Both the position numbers and the translations under genes were made by a program. DNA of 64,000 bases. It comes from Halanaerobium praevalens DSM 2228 (GTDB lineage Bacteria; Bacillota; Halanaerobiia; Halanaerobiales; Halanaerobiaceae). Positions 42,457 through 51,175 of this stretch are shown piece by piece. The notes under the pieces are model-generated. The model saw nothing but the letters and a program-made list of their open reading frames with translations. It did no database searches and was not told the origin of the DNA. Position 1 is the first letter of the stretch. Every line of letters starts with the position of its first letter. The DNA lies in contig NC_017455.1 in NCBI RefSeq assembly GCF_000165465.1, forward strand, positions 496,001 to 560,000, written 5' to 3'.

Positions 42457-44646
42457 ATGACCGAGGAGATTACCTTTGCTCTGGATATTGGGACTAGAAC
42501 AATAGTTGGAGTTTTAATTAGAAAAACTGAAAATGGTTATCAAATTATTGATTCTGCTGTTAGAGAACATCAAACTAGAGCAATGCTTGATGGTCAAATA
42601 CATAATGTAGCCAAAGTGGCAGAAGCGGTAGCTGAGCTAAAAAATGAGTTAGAAGCAAAAACTGAGTTAAAGTTAAAAAAAGTTGCTATTGCAGCTGCTG
42701 GTAGAGCTTTAAAAACGGTGACTCAAACTAATAGTCTAGAGTTAGATAAAAGTAGATATATAGAAGAAGAAGATTTAAAAAATTTAGAGTTAACAACAAT
42801 TAAACAAGCTCAAGATAAAATTCATAAATCAGAAAAGAACACAGTTAGAATGAAAAATAATAATAATCAAAAGCAAGCTAAAGAAGCTGTAGATTACCAT
42901 TTTGTTGGTTATACAGTCCGTAATTATCAATTAGATGGTATGAATTTAGGCCACCTTTTGGGTCAAAGAGGAAAAATAATGGAAGTTGAGTTAGTTGCTA
43001 CTTTTTTACCAAGGATTGTAATTGATTCTTTATTAGCTGTAATCAATAGAGTTGATTTAGAAGTAGAGCATTTAACCTTAGAGCCAATTGCAGCTTCTCA
43101 TATAGTAATTCCTGAGTCAATGAGCAATTTCAATTTAGCTTTAGTTGATATTGGAGCTGGAACTTCGGATATTGCAATAACTAAAAAAGGTTCAATTTCA
43201 GGTTATGCAATGGTTCCAATAGCAGGTGATGAAATAACTGAAATTATTTCAAATAAGTTTTTAGTTGACTATAATAATGCTGAAAAATTAAAATGTAATT
43301 TATTGAATAAAGAAAAATTAGAGTTAAAAACTATTTTAGGGGATCAAATAGAATTAGAAAAAGAAGAGGTTTTGGCTGCAATAGAAACGGAATTAGATCG
43401 TTTAAGTACTGCTATTGCAGAAAGTATTTTAGAGATTAATTCGCAGCCTCCTCAAGCTGTGATCTTTATTGGTGGTGGTAGTTTAACTCCAGGGCTGAAA
43501 GAAAAATTTGCTTCTAAAATAGATATTATTGAAAATAGAATTGGAATTCGGAAAAGAGAAGATTTAGAAAATATAGAAGGAGAAATTACTGGGGTCAATA
43601 CAACCCAAACTTTAACACCTTTAGGAATAGCAGTTTTGACTAGAGAGACAGATAATAAAGCTGTTTTTATTGAAGTTGAAGTTAATAAAGAACAAATTAC
43701 TTTATTAACTCTTACTCAACCAACTATTGCAGATGCTTTATTAGCTGCTAATATAGAGTTAAAACAATTAAATCCGAGACCAGGGATGGGAATTACAGCC
43801 ACAGTTAATGGCAATTTAAAAACTGTAAAGGGAGAATTAGGTAGTCCAGCTAAAATTTTATTAAACCAAGAAGAAAGCAAATTACAAGCAGCTGTTAATA
43901 ATGGTGATCAAATTAGTTTTAAACCTGGTCTAGCAGGTAAAGATGCAGAAGCAAAAATTAAAGATTTGATTCCTGAATCAGATTTAGTTGATTATACAAT
44001 CTATTTAAATGAGACTAAAAATGTAATTGAAACTCAAGTTTTTCAAAATGATAAGCTAGTTACTTTGGATACCGAATTGATCGATGGAGCTGAGATTAAA
44101 TATACTGTTCCTCAAACAATTAAAGATGCTTTAGTTCAAATAATGGAAGTTCCAGCTGCAGATTTCGGTAAACAAAAAATTGAATATAGTTTTAATGGTC
44201 AACCAGAAACAATTACGGACTCTAAATATTTTATTACTACAGATGCAGGAAAAATAGTTGAACTTGATCAATTTTTAAAAACTGGCTTAAAACTATTGAT
44301 TAAAAATAAAGCGAAAAGTGATTTTACTATTAAAGATTTGCTAAAAAAGAAAGGAAATCAAGAAATTCATTTTTATTTTAATGGCAGTAGATTAAGTGTA
44401 CCAGATCAAATTTGGTCAGTAGAAGTAAATGGAGAAAAAGTTGAACTTGATTATCAAATTGAGGCTGGAGATCAGATTAGAGCTTTTTCTCGGACTTTAA
44501 CTATTGCAGGAGTATTTGAATATATTAATTATAATATTTCAGAAAAAATGAAAAATAAAATGGAAATACTTTTAAATGGAAAAGTTGTTGATTTAAAAAC
44601 TAAAATTAAAGCAGAAGATAAATTAAAAGTTAAATTAAATATTTAA
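42457..44646 (+). CDS. long FtsA-like actin-fold ATPase
   Basis: A 729-residue protein. The first ~400 residues match FtsA/PilM-type ATPases: phosphate-1 'ALDIGTRTIVGVL' at 8-20, 'LALVDIGAGTSDIAI' near 228-242 and 'VIFIGGGSLTPGL' near 333-345. FtsA is normally ~420 residues; here ~310 more follow, with several repeated small beta-rich segments ('EVNKEQITLLTLTQPTIADALLAANIELKQLNPRPG', in which 'ALLAAN' is typical of ubiquitin-like or SLBB-type units). No C-terminal amphipathic FtsA helix is evident. It may be a cell-division, pilus or coenzyme-related ATPase. GAGGAGG precedes the ATG. ftsZ is not adjacent, so a division role is not supported by context. Confidence 0.7.
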   Translation: MTEEITFALDIGTRTIVGVLIRKTENGYQIIDSAVREHQTRAMLDGQIHNVAKVAEAVAELKNELEAKTELKLKKVAIAAAGRALKTVTQTNSLELDKSRYIEEEDLKNLELTTIKQAQDKIHKSEKNTVRMKNNNNQKQAKEAVDYHFVGYTVRNYQLDGMNLGHLLGQRGKIMEVELVATFLPRIVIDSLLAVINRVDLEVEHLTLEPIAASHIVIPESMSNFNLALVDIGAGTSDIAITKKGSISGYAMVPIAGDEITEIISNKFLVDYNNAEKLKCNLLNKEKLELKTILGDQIELEKEEVLAAIETELDRLSTAIAESILEINSQPPQAVIFIGGGSLTPGLKEKFASKIDIIENRIGIRKREDLENIEGEITGVNTTQTLTPLGIAVLTRETDNKAVFIEVEVNKEQITLLTLTQPTIADALLAANIELKQLNPRPGMGITATVNGNLKTVKGELGSPAKILLNQEESKLQAAVNNGDQISFKPGLAGKDAEAKIKDLIPESDLVDYTIYLNETKNVIETQVFQNDKLVTLDTELIDGAEIKYTVPQTIKDALVQIMEVPAADFGKQKIEYSFNGQPETITDSKYFITTDAGKIVELDQFLKTGLKLLIKNKAKSDFTIKDLLKKKGNQEIHFYFNGSRLSVPDQIWSVEVNGEKVELDYQIEAGDQIRAFSRTLTIAGVFEYINYNISEKMKNKMEILLNGKVVDLKTKIKAEDKLKVKLNI

Positions 44647-44705
44647 TTTAACAATATAAAATATAAATTAAAATTGTTAACTGAATTTATTAGGAGGAAT
44701 AAGGA

Positions 44706-45683
44706 ATGTTTTATCCACTTAAATTTGATCATAAATATATAGAAAAGATTTGGGGAGGACGAAAATTAGAAAATTATAGAAATGATGTACCTGCAGGAAA
44801 AATTGGTGAAAGTTGGGATATTTCTGCTCAAACAAAAGCTATGAGCACTGTTCAAAATGGGAAATTAGCTGGTAAAAGTCTTAAAGAATTAACTGCTATG
44901 TATCCTCAACAAATATTGGGTGAAGAAGTTGAAGTGGAAGAATTTCCACTTTTGCTTAAAATTATTGACGCTCAAGCACAACTTTCACTTCAGGTTCATC
45001 CTGATGATAGTTATGCTGCTCAGTATGATGGAGAAGCAGGTAAAACAGAAGCTTGGTATGTTATTGATGCTGAAGAAGATGCTTATTTAATTGTTGGAAC
45101 TGAAGATTGCACTGAAAGTGAATTTAAAAAAGCTGTTCAAAATGATGAAATAAACCAATATGTAAAAAAAATTAAGGTTAGTCAGGGAGATGTATTTTTT
45201 ATTAAAGCAGGTCTGCTCCATGCTATTGGTTCTGGAATTATTTTAGCTGAAATTCAGCAAAGTAGTGATACAACTTATAGAGTTTATGATTATGGAAGGG
45301 GAAGAGAATTAGATTTAGCTAAAGCAATGGATGTTATAGATTTTAAATTAGAGTCTCAAAAAAGAAAAGGCTTAAAAATATGTAAAGATAATAATAATTA
45401 TAGTTATTATTGTTTAAATGATAAATTTGCTTTAGATATTATTGAAGTTAAGAAAGTATATAAAGCTCAGGGAAATAAAAAGAGATTTTATATTCTCACT
45501 GCTGTAGAGGGAGCAGGGAAATTAATTTTTGCTGGCCAAGAAATTGATTTGAAAATAACTGATAGTATTTTAATTCCTGCTTATTCAGAAGAATTTAGAA
45601 TTGAAGGTAATTTAAAATTAATGAAAAGTTATGTCCCTAATTTAGAAGAAAACAGAAAAGAAATTTTATCAATAGTGGAATAA
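44706..45683 (+). CDS. manA: mannose-6-phosphate isomerase, class I
   Basis: Interconverts mannose-6-phosphate and fructose-6-phosphate. The 325-residue protein is the short Firmicutes type: 'PLKFDHKYIEKIWGG' at the N terminus, the zinc-binding 'LQVHPDD' near 96-102, 'GKTEAWYVI' near 112-120 and 'AGLLHAIGSGIILAEIQQSSD' near 168-188 with further ligands. AGGAGG precedes the ATG. Neighbours give no further pathway context. Confidence 0.93.
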   Translation: MFYPLKFDHKYIEKIWGGRKLENYRNDVPAGKIGESWDISAQTKAMSTVQNGKLAGKSLKELTAMYPQQILGEEVEVEEFPLLLKIIDAQAQLSLQVHPDDSYAAQYDGEAGKTEAWYVIDAEEDAYLIVGTEDCTESEFKKAVQNDEINQYVKKIKVSQGDVFFIKAGLLHAIGSGIILAEIQQSSDTTYRVYDYGRGRELDLAKAMDVIDFKLESQKRKGLKICKDNNNYSYYCLNDKFALDIIEVKKVYKAQGNKKRFYILTAVEGAGKLIFAGQEIDLKITDSILIPAYSEEFRIEGNLKLMKSYVPNLEENRKEILSIVE

Positions 45684-45726
45684 TTAATCTAGATGCTGCT
45701 CTAAATGAGAAAGGATATTTATATTT

Positions 45727-46362
45727 ATGACACAAGAAAAATTACAACTTTATTTAACACGATTTTTCTTATTTTTATTATTAGTTTCAGTTATTGGTAA
45801 TATATTAGCAAAAAACTGGTTAAATCTTTTTACTTCAGTTTTAGCAATAATTTTAATTTATTTACCTGCTTATTTAACTGATAATGGTTATTTAAAAATC
45901 CCTAATGCTTTGCAGTTTCTGATAGTAGTTTTTATTTTTGCAGCTATGTATTTGGGTGAACAGCAGAATTTTTATTACCGTTTTTGGTGGTGGGATAGTA
46001 TGCTGCATATGATTTATGGGATGGGAATGGGTTTTATTGGTTTTGTAATGGTCTACATTTTAAATAATAATGAGAAGATTGATATGATGTTAAGTCCAGT
46101 TTTTATAGCTATTTTTGCTTTTTGTTTTGCAGTCACAATTGGAGTTTTTTGGGAAATCTTTGAATTTTGGATGGATACAATTTTTTCTTTAAATATGCAA
46201 AAAAGCGGTATAATAGATACCATGTTTGACCTAATGGAAGATTGTATTGGAGCTTTTGTGACTTCAACTATTGGTTATTTTTATATTAAAAATAGAAAAC
46301 CATCTCGTTTTCAAAGGTATTTAAGTGAAGTTTTAGAAAGAAATAGTAATTTTTTTAAATAG
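45727..46362 (+). CDS. membrane protein, DUF2238/YjdF-like
   Basis: A 211-residue protein with about five hydrophobic segments. 'RFWWWDSMLHMIYGMGMGFIGF' near 85-106 and 'GVFWEIFEFWMD' near 140-151, followed by an Asp-rich 'IDTMFDLMEDCIGAF', resemble YjdF/DUF2238 membrane proteins, whose function is unknown. The His and acidic residues next to membrane segments could bind a metal. It ends 29 bases before the next start and may be cotranscribed with the activase set. Confidence 0.6.
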   Translation: MTQEKLQLYLTRFFLFLLLVSVIGNILAKNWLNLFTSVLAIILIYLPAYLTDNGYLKIPNALQFLIVVFIFAAMYLGEQQNFYYRFWWWDSMLHMIYGMGMGFIGFVMVYILNNNEKIDMMLSPVFIAIFAFCFAVTIGVFWEIFEFWMDTIFSLNMQKSGIIDTMFDLMEDCIGAFVTSTIGYFYIKNRKPSRFQRYLSEVLERNSNFFK

Positions 46363-46391
46363 AAAAAGAATTAGTAGTGAGGTATCAAACC

Positions 46392-47432
46392 ATGAAAAAA
46401 ATAAAAATTGGGATTCCAAAAGCACTGCTTTATTATTATTATTTTCCTTTTTGGCTTCAACTTTTAACTAAGCTTGAAGTTGAAGTCATTATTTCTGATA
46501 GTAGCTCACGTCAAATTTTAGATCAAGGGGTAAAAAAATCTTTGGCTGAAATTTGTGTACCAATTAAAGTAATGGTTGGTCATATTTTAAACTTGGAGCA
46601 GAAAGGAGTTGATTTTATTTTTCTGCCCAGGTTTAGATCTATTGAGAAAAATTTAGTTTTATGTCCTAAGTTTTTAGGGCTGCCAGATATGGTCCAACAT
46701 TCTTTGACTAAATTAAAGACTACTTTAATTATAGATCAAATTGATTCAGAAACTGAACTTATTGACCAATATTCAAATCATCAACAATTAGCTAAGGCTT
46801 TAGATATTTCTGAAAGAGAAATGAAAAGAGCTTTAAAAGTAGCTGCAGATTTTTGGCAGCGCTATCGTAAACTTTTGTCTGCTGGCTATTTAATTGATAA
46901 TTTTGCTAATATTAAAAATATAATGCAATTGGAAAATAAGATTGTTGAGGCCGAAATGGAATTATCTCAACCTGAAAATAATTTTATTCAAGCTCCAGCA
47001 GGTGAAGAAATAATTGATATTGCAGTTATTGGTTATGTTTATAATCTTTTTGATAATTATTTAAATATGAATATTATTAATAAATTAAGAGAGATGGGAG
47101 TTAGAATTCATACTTTTTCTATGGTAGAGGACAAAATTATTAGAGAAGAACTATCTCAATTGAGAAAACCAATGTTCTGGCAATTTACAAATAAGCTTTA
47201 TGGAGCAGCTGAACATTATTTAAAAAATGAAGAAATAGCTGGCTTAATTCATTTAACTGCTTTTGGCTGTGGACCTGATTCTATTTTAGGTCAAATTTTA
47301 GAAATTGATGCTCAAAAATATGATAAATCCTTTATGACTTTAAGAATAGATGAACAAACTGGAGCAAGTCATATTATTACTAGAATTGAAGCTTTTATTG
47401 ATTTATTGAGATTAAAAAAGGAGAGTAATTAA
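46392..47432 (+). CDS. CoA-dehydratase activase-associated protein, DUF2229-like (first)
   Basis: A 346-residue protein starting at ATG 46392; the in-frame GTG at 46377 is part of the probable ribosome binding site GTGAGGT. Opening 'KIGIPKALLYYYYFPFW', the 'EICVPIKVMVGHIL' block with Cys, 'FLPRF', 'HLTAFGCGPDSILGQ' and 'RIDEQTGASHIITRIEAF' near the end are features of 2-hydroxyglutaryl-CoA-dehydratase-related (HgdB-like/DUF2229) proteins. The conserved Cys could bind an iron-sulfur cluster. It forms a tight three-gene unit with the next two genes (gaps of one and zero bases). Confidence 0.72.
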   Translation: MKKIKIGIPKALLYYYYFPFWLQLLTKLEVEVIISDSSSRQILDQGVKKSLAEICVPIKVMVGHILNLEQKGVDFIFLPRFRSIEKNLVLCPKFLGLPDMVQHSLTKLKTTLIIDQIDSETELIDQYSNHQQLAKALDISEREMKRALKVAADFWQRYRKLLSAGYLIDNFANIKNIMQLENKIVEAEMELSQPENNFIQAPAGEEIIDIAVIGYVYNLFDNYLNMNIINKLREMGVRIHTFSMVEDKIIREELSQLRKPMFWQFTNKLYGAAEHYLKNEEIAGLIHLTAFGCGPDSILGQILEIDAQKYDKSFMTLRIDEQTGASHIITRIEAFIDLLRLKKESN

Positions 47433-47433
47433 A

Positions 47434-48516
47434 ATGAGATTATCTTTTCCTTATATGGGACCAACTATAGTTTATCAAAGATTATTGGAATTACTAGGTC
47501 ATGAAGTAATAATGCCACCTAAACCAAATAAAGAAATTATAGATTTGGGTGTTAAATATAGTCCAGAATTTGCCTGTTTCCCCTTTAAAGTAATTACTGG
47601 CCTCTATCTTAAATTAATGGAAGAAGATTTAGATGCAATAGTTACTAGTGGTGGGCATGGTCCTTGTAGAGCTGGATACTATGGTGATCTTCACCAAAAA
47701 ATATTAGCTAGTTTAGGTTATCAAGTAGAGCTGCTTGTTATTGATTCTCCTCATGATAATTATCAATATTTTTATCAGTTAATTAAGCGTTTAAAAGCTA
47801 ATAATTCCTGGCTTAAAGTACTAAAAGTTATTCAAATAGTTTATGAATTAACTAAAGCACTTGATGAAATAGAAAAAGAAATATCAATTTTACGAGCTTA
47901 TAATAATCCTGCTCAGATCAATAATCTGTGGTTTAAAGCTCAGTCAGATTTAGCTAAATCTGATTCAATTGCGGAAATTAAGAAAATAAAAAATAAATAT
48001 TTAACAAAGTTAAAGCCTTATCAGACTCAGATTCCAGGTGCAGATCAGCGTTATAAAATTGGAATTATTGGTGAAATATATGTTGTTTTAGAAAAGTCGA
48101 TTAATAATCAAATCGAAGAAAAATTAAATAGTTTTGGTTTTGAAGTTGAGCGCTCACAATATCTTTCTGATTGGATTAGAGAAAATATTTTTCCTTTTGC
48201 TGGTCAGGATTTAAAAAAAATTGGAGCTAAGGGAGCCGAATTTATAGAAATTGAAATTGGAGGTCATGCTCAAGCGAATATAGGCCATGCTATTGATTTT
48301 AAAGAAAAAGGCTTTGCTGGTATTATTCAACTTAAACCTTTTGGTTGTTTACCAGAATTAGTTGCTCAAAGTGTAATGGATAAATTATCTAAAAAATATG
48401 ATTTACCTGTTTTGACTATTTCTATTGATGAACAAACCGCTGATGCTAATGTTTTAACAAGGTTAGAAGCCTTTTTAGAAATGATAAAAGAAAAGAATTA
48501 TAGGGAGGTTATTTAG
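47434..48516 (+). CDS. CoA-dehydratase activase-associated protein, DUF2229-like (second)
   Basis: A 360-residue relative of the preceding protein: 'MRLSFPYMGPTIVYQRLLELLG', 'SPEFACFPFKVITG' with Cys, 'SGGHGPCRAGYYGDLHQKIL', 'LKPFGCLPELVAQSVM' and 'SIDEQTADANVLTRLEAFLEM'. The C-terminal block 'DEQT...LTRLEAF' is shared with its neighbour, so the two are paralogous halves of a larger assembly. In many anaerobes these parts are fused to the activase in one protein above 1000 residues; here they are separate genes. Confidence 0.72.
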   Translation: MRLSFPYMGPTIVYQRLLELLGHEVIMPPKPNKEIIDLGVKYSPEFACFPFKVITGLYLKLMEEDLDAIVTSGGHGPCRAGYYGDLHQKILASLGYQVELLVIDSPHDNYQYFYQLIKRLKANNSWLKVLKVIQIVYELTKALDEIEKEISILRAYNNPAQINNLWFKAQSDLAKSDSIAEIKKIKNKYLTKLKPYQTQIPGADQRYKIGIIGEIYVVLEKSINNQIEEKLNSFGFEVERSQYLSDWIRENIFPFAGQDLKKIGAKGAEFIEIEIGGHAQANIGHAIDFKEKGFAGIIQLKPFGCLPELVAQSVMDKLSKKYDLPVLTISIDEQTADANVLTRLEAFLEMIKEKNYREVI

Positions 48517-49536
48517 ATGAAAAATCTGTATCTGGGAGTAGACATTGGTTCAGTGAGTATTAATTTAGTGGCAATTGATGCTAAAAATGAACTGCAGTTT
48601 AAACTTTATACTCGTAATTCTGGTAATCCAATTGAGTTAGTACAAGCAGCTTTAAATCAATTTCAAGCTGAAATAGATATTGATTATCAAATTAAAGGAG
48701 TGGGAGTTACTGGTAGTGGAAGACAGCTAATAGCTTATATTTTGGGTGCTGATACTGTTAAAAATGAAATTACAGCTCATGCTAGAGCCTCAACCTATTA
48801 TTATCCAGATGCTGGGACAATTTTTGAAATTGGAGGTCAAGATTCTAAATTAATAATTGTTGAATCAGGAATTGCAGTTGATTTTGCGATGAATACTGTC
48901 TGTGCAGCTGGTACTGGTTCATTTCTTGATCATCAGGCGCAAAGATTGGGAATAGCGATAGAAGATTTTGGAAGTCTGGCTTTAGAAGCTAAAAGAGATG
49001 TTAGAATAGCTGGTCGCTGTACAGTTTTTGCTGAATCTGATATGATTTCTAAACAGCAGTATGGTTTTACTAAAGCTGAAATTATTAAAGGTTTATCAGA
49101 AGCTTTAGTCAGAAATTATATAAATAACTTAGTTCGAAATCGTGTTTTAAAAGGAAAATACATATTTCAAGGTGGAGTAGCTGCTAATATTGGAATCAAA
49201 GCAGCTTTTGAATCAGAAATTGAAGCAGAAGTTATTGTACCTGAGCATCATGCTGTAATGGGGGCAATTGGAATTGCAATTTTAGCTAAAAGAGAAATTA
49301 AAAAGACTGGCAAAAAAACCAATTTTAGAGGTTTTAAGTTAACAGATCAAAGTTTTGCAACTAATAGTTTTGAGTGTCAAGATTGTCCTAATCACTGTGA
49401 AGTAATTAAAGTACTAGCAGACTCAAAGGTAATTGCAGTTACTGGTGATCGTTGTAATAAATGGTCTAATTCTTTACTAAATTCTAATTTGAAAACTAAT
49501 TCTCATAGTTCTCAAAAGGAATATGCTTATCTTTAA
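48517..49536 (+). CDS. acyl-CoA dehydratase-type activase (BadF/BcrD/HgdC ATPase)
   Basis: A 339-residue ASKHA-fold ATPase that injects a low-potential electron into a partner iron-sulfur enzyme using ATP. 'GVDIGSVSINLVAID' at 7-21, 'GVTGSGR' near 63-69, 'EIGGQDSK' near 104-111, C129 in 'NTVCAAGTGSF' and C168 in 'AGRCTVFAESDMI' are all present; the two Cys are the cluster ligands bridging the homodimer in HgdC. A C-terminal Cys-rich tail 'CQDCPNHC' near 297-304 is an addition not found in short activases. The dedicated acceptor is probably the two preceding gene products. Confidence 0.85.
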   Translation: MKNLYLGVDIGSVSINLVAIDAKNELQFKLYTRNSGNPIELVQAALNQFQAEIDIDYQIKGVGVTGSGRQLIAYILGADTVKNEITAHARASTYYYPDAGTIFEIGGQDSKLIIVESGIAVDFAMNTVCAAGTGSFLDHQAQRLGIAIEDFGSLALEAKRDVRIAGRCTVFAESDMISKQQYGFTKAEIIKGLSEALVRNYINNLVRNRVLKGKYIFQGGVAANIGIKAAFESEIEAEVIVPEHHAVMGAIGIAILAKREIKKTGKKTNFRGFKLTDQSFATNSFECQDCPNHCEVIKVLADSKVIAVTGDRCNKWSNSLLNSNLKTNSHSSQKEYAYL

Positions 49537-49585
49537 TTTTGTATTTAATTTAAGTTTATTAATCTAAATTAAAAAGGAGTATAAA

Positions 49586-50980
49586 ATGAATTATCGGATA
49601 GAAAAAGATAGTTTAGGAGAAATAAAAGTTAAGGCAGATAAATTATATGGAGCTCAAACTGCCAGAGCAGTTAATAATTTTCCTATTGGGAAAGAAAAGA
49701 TGCCAACGAAAATAATTAGAGCATATGGTATTGTCAAAAAAGCAGCAGTTTTAGCAAATTTTGAACAAAATTTGATTAGTGAAACTAAAAGAGACTATAT
49801 TATAAAAGCTACAGATGAATTAATAAAAGGTGATTTAGATCAACATTTTCCTATTTCTCTTTGGCAAACTGGTTCTGGAACTCAAACCAATATGAATGTT
49901 AATGAGGTTTTAGCAAATAGGATTTCTCAATTGGCAGGCCAAAAATTAGGAACTAAAAAACCTGTTCATCCAAATGATGATTTAAATATGTCACAGTCTT
50001 CTAATGATACTTTTCCAACTGCAATGGCAATAGCAGTTGTGATAAAAATTGAAGATTTTTTATTACCTACTTTAGTAGATTTAAAAGTTGAATTAGAAAA
50101 AAAAGAGGAAAAATATAAGGATTTAGTTAAAGTCGGAAGAACTCATTTAATGGATGCTACCCCAATTACTTTAGGTCAAGAATTTGGTGCTTTTGCTGCT
50201 CAATTAGAAGAAATAATTGAGATTTTAGAAGATAGTTTGAAATATTTAAAAAGATTGCCAATAGGAGGGACAGCTGTTGGTACTGGTTTAAATACTAAGT
50301 CAGGTTTTGACAAAAAGGCAATTAAGTATATTAATTTAGAAACAGATAGAGAATTTAAAACAGCTATTAATAAAGCAGCTGGAATTGCAGCTCATAATAG
50401 CTTTGTTAATTTAAGTGGTGTTTTAAAAACTGCTGCTTCTGTTTTAATAAAACTTGCTAATGATACTCGTTGGTTAGCTTCTGGACCCCGAGCTGGAATT
50501 GGAGAACTTAAAATTCCTAAAAATGAACCTGGAAGCTCTATTATGCCAGGTAAAGTTAATCCAACTCAAGCTGAGGTTTTATTCCAGGCTGCAGCTCAGG
50601 TAATAGCTAATGATACAGCTGTTAATATTGGTGGTGCTAGTGGTAATTTTCAGCTTAATGTAGCTAAACCTTTAATTATTTATAATATCTTACAATCAAT
50701 AAATTTGTTAGTAGATTCTGTTAATTCTTATAATACAAGGTGTTTAAAGGGAATTGAGGCAGATAAAGAACAAATTGCTGCATATCTAAAAAAATCTTTG
50801 ATGTTGGTGACAGCTTTAAATCCAATTATAGGTTATGATCAAGCAGCTGAAATTGCTCAAAAAGCTTTTAAAGAAGATATAACTTTAAAAAAATCAGCAC
50901 TCAGATTAGGATATTTAACAGAAGCAGAATTTGAAGACTATATTCAGCCTCAAAAAATGACAAAAGCTAATTTAAAGTGA
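49586..50980 (+). CDS. fumC: class II fumarate hydratase
   Basis: Interconverts fumarate and malate. The 464-residue protein has 'TGSGTQTNMNVNEVLANR' near 94-111 (fumarase-type rather than the AGTSTNMN of aspartase), 'SQSSNDTFPTAM', 'GRTHLMDATPI' and 'GSSIMPGKVNPTQAEV' near 315-330. Oxygen-stable and iron-free. Fumarate from ArgH could feed it. AAAAGGAG precedes the ATG, and a terminator follows at 51004. Confidence 0.93.
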   Translation: MNYRIEKDSLGEIKVKADKLYGAQTARAVNNFPIGKEKMPTKIIRAYGIVKKAAVLANFEQNLISETKRDYIIKATDELIKGDLDQHFPISLWQTGSGTQTNMNVNEVLANRISQLAGQKLGTKKPVHPNDDLNMSQSSNDTFPTAMAIAVVIKIEDFLLPTLVDLKVELEKKEEKYKDLVKVGRTHLMDATPITLGQEFGAFAAQLEEIIEILEDSLKYLKRLPIGGTAVGTGLNTKSGFDKKAIKYINLETDREFKTAINKAAGIAAHNSFVNLSGVLKTAASVLIKLANDTRWLASGPRAGIGELKIPKNEPGSSIMPGKVNPTQAEVLFQAAAQVIANDTAVNIGGASGNFQLNVAKPLIIYNILQSINLLVDSVNSYNTRCLKGIEADKEQIAAYLKKSLMLVTALNPIIGYDQAAEIAQKAFKEDITLKKSALRLGYLTEAEFEDYIQPQKMTKANLK

Positions 50981-51003
50981 TTAAAATTAAATAGAAAAAA
51001 TTT

Positions 51004-51034
51004 AGCTGATAAGAATATTCTTATCGGCTTTTTT
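51004..51034 (+). terminator. terminator of fumC
   Basis: AGCTGATAAGAAT and ATTCTTATCGGCT (51004-51029) are nearly complementary with one T-G pair, followed by TTTTTT. Confidence 0.88.
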
Positions 51035-51175
51035 AGTTTAGTTTTAAATCAATGTGATATAGCTCACAGAAAACTTATTTTTTTAATTATAAAATAAACT
51101 TGATAAAAATACTAAAGATTAAATTGAATCATTTAAATTCGAAAAAGAACTTAAGTTTATAAGGAGGAATTTAAA

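Noticed and set aside
49586-50980. aspartate ammonia-lyase instead of fumarase
   Set aside because: The TGSGTQTNMNVNE motif matches class II fumarases, not the AGTSTNMN form of aspartases.
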